A stretch of 9,511 nucleotides of DNA from Bacteroidales bacterium (lineage in GTDB: Bacteria; Bacteroidota; Bacteroidia; Bacteroidales; UBA3824). Positions 5,967-9,511 of the stretch are shown here, one piece after another. The notes below the pieces were generated by a model that ran no database searches, was not told where the DNA came from, and saw only the letters and a program-made list of their open reading frames with translations. How positions within the stretch are numbered: position 1 is the first letter of the stretch; each line of letters starts with the position of its first letter. The position numbers were made by a program, and so were the translations under genes. The DNA lies in NCBI GenBank assembly GCA_016287995.1, contig JAEEXW010000086.1, positions 1-9,511 of the forward strand. The letters are read 5' to 3'.

Positions 5967-7442
5967 ATGTTAAAAAAAATCCGCTTCGTGCTTGCCCTGC
6001 TGTTTTGGGCGGGCATAACTTTGATGTTTTTGGATTTTAGCGGTACGCTCAAATGTTTTTTGGGCTGGATGGCTAAAATTCAATTTTTACCGGCAATATT
6101 AGCCCTAAATATCGGGGCTGTATTATTTGTTTTGGCGTTGACGTTGCTTTTCGGAAGGCTCTATTGTTCAATTATTTGTCCGATGGGAGTATTTCAAGAT
6201 TTTGTCAGTAGAATAGCCGGAAAATTTAAAAAACGCCGTTTCAAATTTTCGCCGGAAAAGCGAAAAACCCGCCTTATTATATTAGGCATTTTCGTTGTTT
6301 TGCTGGTGGCTTTCTCTCCGATTGCGGCTTTAATCGCTCCGTACAGTGCATACGGCAGAATGATTAGTTCAATTTTTCAGCCGCTTTACATGCTGGTTAA
6401 CAACCTTTTAGCAAAAGCCGCAGAGCATTATGACAGTTACGCTTTTTACGGTGTTGATGTTTGGCTCAAAAGCGGCGCAACTCTCGGCGTTGCTCTTGTA
6501 ACTTTCTTGGTTGTAACTATTTGGAGTTGGAAAAAAGGTCGCGGATATTGCAACACGGTTTGTCCTGTCGGAACGGTTCTCGGACTTTTGTCAACAAAAT
6601 CACTTTATAAAATCAAAATTGATGCTGACAAATGCGTTAATTGTGGTCTTTGCGAGAAAAACTGCAAAGCCGAAGCCGTTGATTTTAAAGCGCATACTGT
6701 TGATTATTCGCGTTGCGTTGCTTGTATGAATTGTATCGAAATTTGCAAAAAAGACGCAATTTCGTTTACCAAAAATGCGGTTCAAAAATCTTCTGCTCAA
6801 AAAACAGACAAGCCCTCAGATTCAGCCCTTAGAAAAACTCTTGCAACGGGTGCTTTGCTTGCTGTTTCGGGAGCGTTAAAAGCACAAGAAAAGCAGTTTG
6901 ACGGCGGTTTTGCTGTTATCGAAGACAAAAAAATCCCTGCCCGCGACTGCCCCGTAAAACCTGCCGGTTCAAGGAGTTTGAGAAATTTTTCTTCGCATTG
7001 TACGGCGTGTCAGTTGTGCGTTACGCAATGTCCGAACAACGTTTTGAGACCTTCGTCAAAAATCGAAAATTTCATGCAGCCCGAAATGAGTTTTGAACTC
7101 GGATACTGCCGTCCTGAATGTACAAGATGTTCAGAGGTTTGTCCGACTGGGGCAATCGAAAAAATCACCAAAGAAGAAAAAACTTCAATCCGTGCCGGTC
7201 ATGCGGTTTGGATAAAAGCAAACTGTCTGTCCGTAAATGACGGCGTAAAATGCGGAAACTGTGCAAGTCATTGTCCCTCAGGCGCAATTACGATGGTAAA
7301 ACTTCCCGAAAATCCTTCGGTAGAAGTTCCTGCCGTGGATTCTGAAAGGTGCTTAGGTTGTGGCGCATGTGAACATCTTTGTCCTGCAAGACCTTTTGCT
7401 GCAATTTATGTGGAAGGCAACGAGGTTCACGGTGATATGTAA
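5967..7442 (+). CDS. Membrane polyferredoxin resembling a NapH-NapG fusion
   Basis: Electron-transfer protein of 491 residues, probably spanning the inner membrane and moving electrons through a chain of Fe-S clusters. Hydrophobic segments lie near 4-24, 39-63, 103-125 and 166-187. Two CxxxCP motifs, C67/C71 and C195/C199, sit at membrane edges as in NapH and NosR proteins. Two cytoplasmic-type [4Fe-4S] motifs follow (C223, 226, 229, 233 and C250, 253, 256, 260). Residues about 287-307 form a basic-hydrophobic segment ending in AQE that resembles a signal peptide or a fifth membrane anchor. After it come four more four-cysteine motifs: C345/348/351/355, C381/385/388/392, C420/429/432/436 and C462/465/468/472. 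Four clusters behind a signal-like segment match the layout of NapG, so the whole reads as NapH joined to NapG. It is followed after 37 bases by the Fe-S aldo/keto reductase and is likely its electron donor or acceptor. Substrate and direction are inference; the Fe-S and membrane assignments are seen directly. Confidence 0.88.
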   Translation: MLKKIRFVLALLFWAGITLMFLDFSGTLKCFLGWMAKIQFLPAILALNIGAVLFVLALTLLFGRLYCSIICPMGVFQDFVSRIAGKFKKRRFKFSPEKRKTRLIILGIFVVLLVAFSPIAALIAPYSAYGRMISSIFQPLYMLVNNLLAKAAEHYDSYAFYGVDVWLKSGATLGVALVTFLVVTIWSWKKGRGYCNTVCPVGTVLGLLSTKSLYKIKIDADKCVNCGLCEKNCKAEAVDFKAHTVDYSRCVACMNCIEICKKDAISFTKNAVQKSSAQKTDKPSDSALRKTLATGALLAVSGALKAQEKQFDGGFAVIEDKKIPARDCPVKPAGSRSLRNFSSHCTACQLCVTQCPNNVLRPSSKIENFMQPEMSFELGYCRPECTRCSEVCPTGAIEKITKEEKTSIRAGHAVWIKANCLSVNDGVKCGNCASHCPSGAITMVKLPENPSVEVPAVDSERCLGCGACEHLCPARPFAAIYVEGNEVHGDM

Positions 7443-7479
7443 TTCACAATGCATAATTCATAATTAAAAATTGAAAAAA
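7443..7479. other. Short AT-rich spacer with repeated aattcat units
   Basis: The 37-base gap between the polyferredoxin stop and the reductase ATG contains near-repeats of aattca/aattcat followed by aattaaaaatt. It has no TAnnTTTG element, no hairpin with a T-run and no Shine-Dalgarno sequence. This supports co-transcription of the two genes. Similar AT-rich strings are common before genes in this phylum. Confidence 0.6.
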
Positions 7480-8889
7480 ATGTCAGAAAAAAATATAAAC
7501 AGACGTGATTTTTTGAAAATGGCGGGAGCGTCTGCCGCCGTTACAGCGGTTTCGATGATGGGCTGCGGCAATCAGAAAACCGAAGAAATTACAGGACAGT
7601 CAACATCTTCAAAAAAGGAGATTCCGACCGATAAAATGACTTACCGCATAAACCCAAAAACCGGCGACAAAATTTCGGTTCTCGGTTATGGTTTTATGCG
7701 ACTTCCTACGGTTAACAACCGCAGTGCGAGGGAAAACGGTGGCGAAGAAATCGATCAAGAAACGGTTAATCGCTTGACTGACTTTGCAATAGAACACGGC
7801 TTAAATCTTTTTGACACTTCGCCTGCATATTGTCAGGGACGGTCTGAGCATGCGATGGGTATTGCACTGAGTCGTTATCCGAGAAATAAATATTTCATTT
7901 CGACAAAACTTTCAAACTTTGCGCCGCAGACTTGGGGCCGTGAGGAGTCGATAGCGATGTACAAAAATTCTTTGAAGGAACTTCAAACGGAATACATTGA
8001 TTATCTGCACCTTCACGGAATCGGTATGGGCGGTTTGGAGCAATTTGAAAAGCGTTATATCGAAAACGGCGTTTTGGATTTTTTGCTGAAAGAGCGCGAA
8101 GAAGGCAGAATAAAAAATCTTGGTTTTTCGTATCACGGCGATGTCAAAGTTTTTGACTATCTTGTTGATAATCACGATAAATGGCATTGGGATTTTGCGA
8201 TGATTCAAATGAATTACGTTGATTGGAAATACGCGAAAAGAATCAATCCTTCTAACACTGATGCGGAGTATCTTTACAACCGTTTAACCGAAAAAGGTAT
8301 TCCTGTTTTTATTATGGAGCCGATTTTGGGTGGACGGTTGGCGAAACTTCCGAAGCACCTTGCAACGAATTTACGCGAAAGAATCCCCGAAAACAGTGTT
8401 GCGTCGTGGTCTTTCCGTTGGATTGCCTCGCACAAAAACGTTTTGACGATACTTTCTGGCATGACATATATGGAGCATTTGGAGGACAACCTTTCGACTT
8501 TGTGTCCTTTGCAGGAATGTACCGAGGAGGAAAACGCTCTTTTACAGAGGGTTGCAGACGAGTTTGTAAACTTTCCGCTTGTGCCGTGTACAGAATGTCA
8601 GTATTGTATGCCGTGTCCTTACGGTGTTGATATTCCGGGGTCGTTTTCGCATTACAACAAGTGTGTTAACGAGGGGTATATTTCGGTTTCGATTCAGGAC
8701 GAAAACTTTGCGGAAAACCGCAAACGTTTCTTAATCGGTTATGACAGAAAAGTTGATAAAAAACGTCAAGCGACACATTGTATTGGTTGCAATCAGTGTG
8801 TTTCGCATTGTCCTCAGGGCATAAAAATACCAAGCCGTCTCAAAGATATTGACGATTATATTGAAAAATTAAAACAAGAAAAGTTGTAA
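7480..8889 (+). CDS. Tat-exported, probably lipid-anchored aldo/keto reductase with two [4Fe-4S] motifs
   Basis: Oxidoreductase of 469 residues. The N-terminus has the twin-arginine motif NRRDFLK at 7-13, a hydrophobic stretch, and a lipobox-like MMGC with Cys29. This predicts export in folded form and lipid attachment on the periplasmic side. Residues about 62-340 form an aldo/keto reductase barrel with the catalytic set Asp112 and Tyr117 (FDTSPAY), Lys143 (STK) and His179 (LHLHG). The C-terminus adds two ferredoxin motifs, C370/373/376/379-Pro and C434/437/440/444-Pro, as in the Fe-S branch of the family. ATG 7480 was chosen over TTG 7471, three codons upstream, because it is a standard start and puts the twin arginines at the usual distance. 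It lies 37 bases after the polyferredoxin gene with no promoter between them, so the pair is probably one operon. NADPH should not be available outside the cytoplasm, so the barrel may take electrons from the Fe-S clusters; the substrate is unknown. Confidence 0.93.
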   Translation: MSEKNINRRDFLKMAGASAAVTAVSMMGCGNQKTEEITGQSTSSKKEIPTDKMTYRINPKTGDKISVLGYGFMRLPTVNNRSARENGGEEIDQETVNRLTDFAIEHGLNLFDTSPAYCQGRSEHAMGIALSRYPRNKYFISTKLSNFAPQTWGREESIAMYKNSLKELQTEYIDYLHLHGIGMGGLEQFEKRYIENGVLDFLLKEREEGRIKNLGFSYHGDVKVFDYLVDNHDKWHWDFAMIQMNYVDWKYAKRINPSNTDAEYLYNRLTEKGIPVFIMEPILGGRLAKLPKHLATNLRERIPENSVASWSFRWIASHKNVLTILSGMTYMEHLEDNLSTLCPLQECTEEENALLQRVADEFVNFPLVPCTECQYCMPCPYGVDIPGSFSHYNKCVNEGYISVSIQDENFAENRKRFLIGYDRKVDKKRQATHCIGCNQCVSHCPQGIKIPSRLKDIDDYIEKLKQEKL

Positions 8890-8914
8890 ATATTATTTGA
8901 ATTGTCTAAAAAGC

Positions 8915-8954
8915 GCACGGGCGGAAAGTTAGTTTTTCGCCCGTGCATTGTTTT
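8915..8954. terminator. Bidirectional hairpin terminator between convergent genes
   Basis: GCACGGGCG at 8915-8923 pairs perfectly with CGCCCGTGC at 8938-8946. One G-T pair and three A-T pairs can extend the stem inward around the loop GTTAGT. On the plus strand it is followed by TTGTTTT (8948-8954). On the minus strand the stem is followed by GC and then five T (complement of 8912-8908). It starts 25 bases after the reductase stop and 17 bases beyond the convergent NADAR stop, so one structure can end both transcripts. Confidence 0.88.
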
Positions 8955-8963
8955 CGTTCATGT

Positions 8964-9511
8964 TTAGATAATCTCTATTCTCAGCATATCCCTTACCTTC
9001 ATCAACGCAAATCCGAGATGATTTTCGCCTTGCCATTGCGCAGGGTCAAGGACGCGGTCGTCGGCCTCTTCAAGTCCAATGCCCCAAATCTTATCGTAGG
9101 GACTTGCCTCAGCCAAAATTTTGTTGCCGGTAGAGAGCAAAAAGTTCTTCAATGCGGGATTTTGAGAGAATTTTGCGTAGTTGCCTTCGATAACAATGCG
9201 GTCTTTGTGAAGATTCCAAACTGTATCGTTGTAGTTTTTCACTAATTTGCCCAAATTTTTAAACTCTTGCGGCGTTTTGGCTTGGAATATCTGTTGATAA
9301 ATATTCAAATCCTTGAACAACAAAGCCTTTGATGCCATCATATATTGCTCTGTGGTGAAATATTCTATGCCCGAAACGCAAAAATTGCAGGCATACCACT
9401 GGCTCAGGCAAGATTTCTGAACAGGGTCGTGCGGAGTTTCGTGCCAAAAGAACACAAAATCCTCGCGGGTGTATTTTTTTAATATCGATGGGTCAAGATA
9501 TGTCTGTTGCT
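8964..9511 (-). CDS. NADAR-family (YbiA-like) protein, 5' end beyond the right edge
   Basis: Member of the NADAR (DUF1768, YbiA-like) family. Characterised members are N-glycosidases acting on ADP-ribose-type conjugates or on reactive early riboflavin-pathway intermediates, in the cytoplasm. Family features counted from Val/Met at 9455 are FFWHETP at 2-8, QWYACNF near 19-25, TTEQYMMASKALLF at 34-47, YDKIWGIGL at 120-128, and the closing WQGENHLGFALMKVR at 141-155. The stop is at 8964-8966. The GTG at 9455 is an unlikely start: the frame stays open to the edge, and the upstream residues (QQTYLDPSILKKYTREDF) look like real protein leading into the FFW motif. At least 181 residues are therefore visible and a few more are expected outside. 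The domain itself appears complete, with no signal peptide in view. It converges with the reductase gene and shares its terminator; no functional link to that unit is implied. The family call is strong; the exact substrate is unknown. Confidence 0.9.
   Translation of the reverse strand, partial: QQTYLDPSILKKYTREDFVFFWHETPHDPVQKSCLSQWYACNFCVSGIEYFTTEQYMMASKALLFKDLNIYQQIFQAKTPQEFKNLGKLVKNYNDTVWNLHKDRIVIEGNYAKFSQNPALKNFLLSTGNKILAEASPYDKIWGIGLEEADDRVLDPAQWQGENHLGFALMKVRDMLRIEII

Noticed and set aside
7471..7479. TTG start for the aldo/keto reductase
   Set aside because: A standard ATG three codons downstream gives a normal Tat signal spacing; no Shine-Dalgarno sequence favours the TTG.
7443..7479. 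Possible mobile-element remnant or MITE end made of aattcat repeats
   Set aside because: Only 37 bases, no target duplication and no terminal inverted repeats; AT-rich strings like this are frequent before genes in the phylum.
8943..9245. Plus-strand open frame of 100 codons
   Set aside because: It starts inside the shared terminator stem and is antisense to the NADAR gene, which shows clear family motifs in the other strand.

Overview
The window looks like chromosomal DNA from a member of the Bacteroidota, most likely an anaerobic Bacteroidales-type lineage. Four genes are preceded by the Bacteroidota -7 element TAnnTTTG or a one-base variant. Start codons follow A-rich leaders rather than Shine-Dalgarno sequences, the DNA is AT-rich, and the protein set (a macroglobulin-like exported giant, a DUF3108 protein, a polyferredoxin next to an exported Fe-S aldo/keto reductase) fits that phylum. 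I cannot name the species. I see no tRNA, rRNA, CRISPR array, insertion sequence or phage gene.

Layout. From 1 to 2737 the minus strand carries the first 912 residues of an alpha-2-macroglobulin-family protein that runs off the left edge. A 175-bp AT-rich divergent region separates it from plus-strand malate dehydrogenase (2913-3857), which has its own promoter and a strong terminator. Ornithine carbamoyltransferase follows (3966-4970), with a promoter packed against that terminator and a second hairpin terminator behind it. A secreted DUF3108 protein (5115-5909) again has its own promoter. Next comes a two-gene unit: a membrane polyferredoxin that resembles NapH fused to NapG (5967-7442), then a Tat-targeted, probably lipid-anchored aldo/keto reductase with two [4Fe-4S] motifs (7480-8889). 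A hairpin that can terminate in both directions lies between this unit and a convergent NADAR-family gene (8964 to beyond the right edge).

How the genes fit together. Malate dehydrogenase and ornithine carbamoyltransferase are housekeeping metabolic genes in separate transcription units. The most interesting part is 5967-8889. The polyferredoxin has the parts needed to carry electrons from the membrane or cytoplasmic side to the outer face of the inner membrane, and the reductase beside it appears to be exported folded by Tat with its own Fe-S clusters. Together they suggest an extracytoplasmic reductive (or oxidative) pathway whose substrate is unknown. The exported reductase would lack NADPH, so electron supply through Fe-S clusters is the natural inference. 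The remaining genes are ordinary for the phylum.
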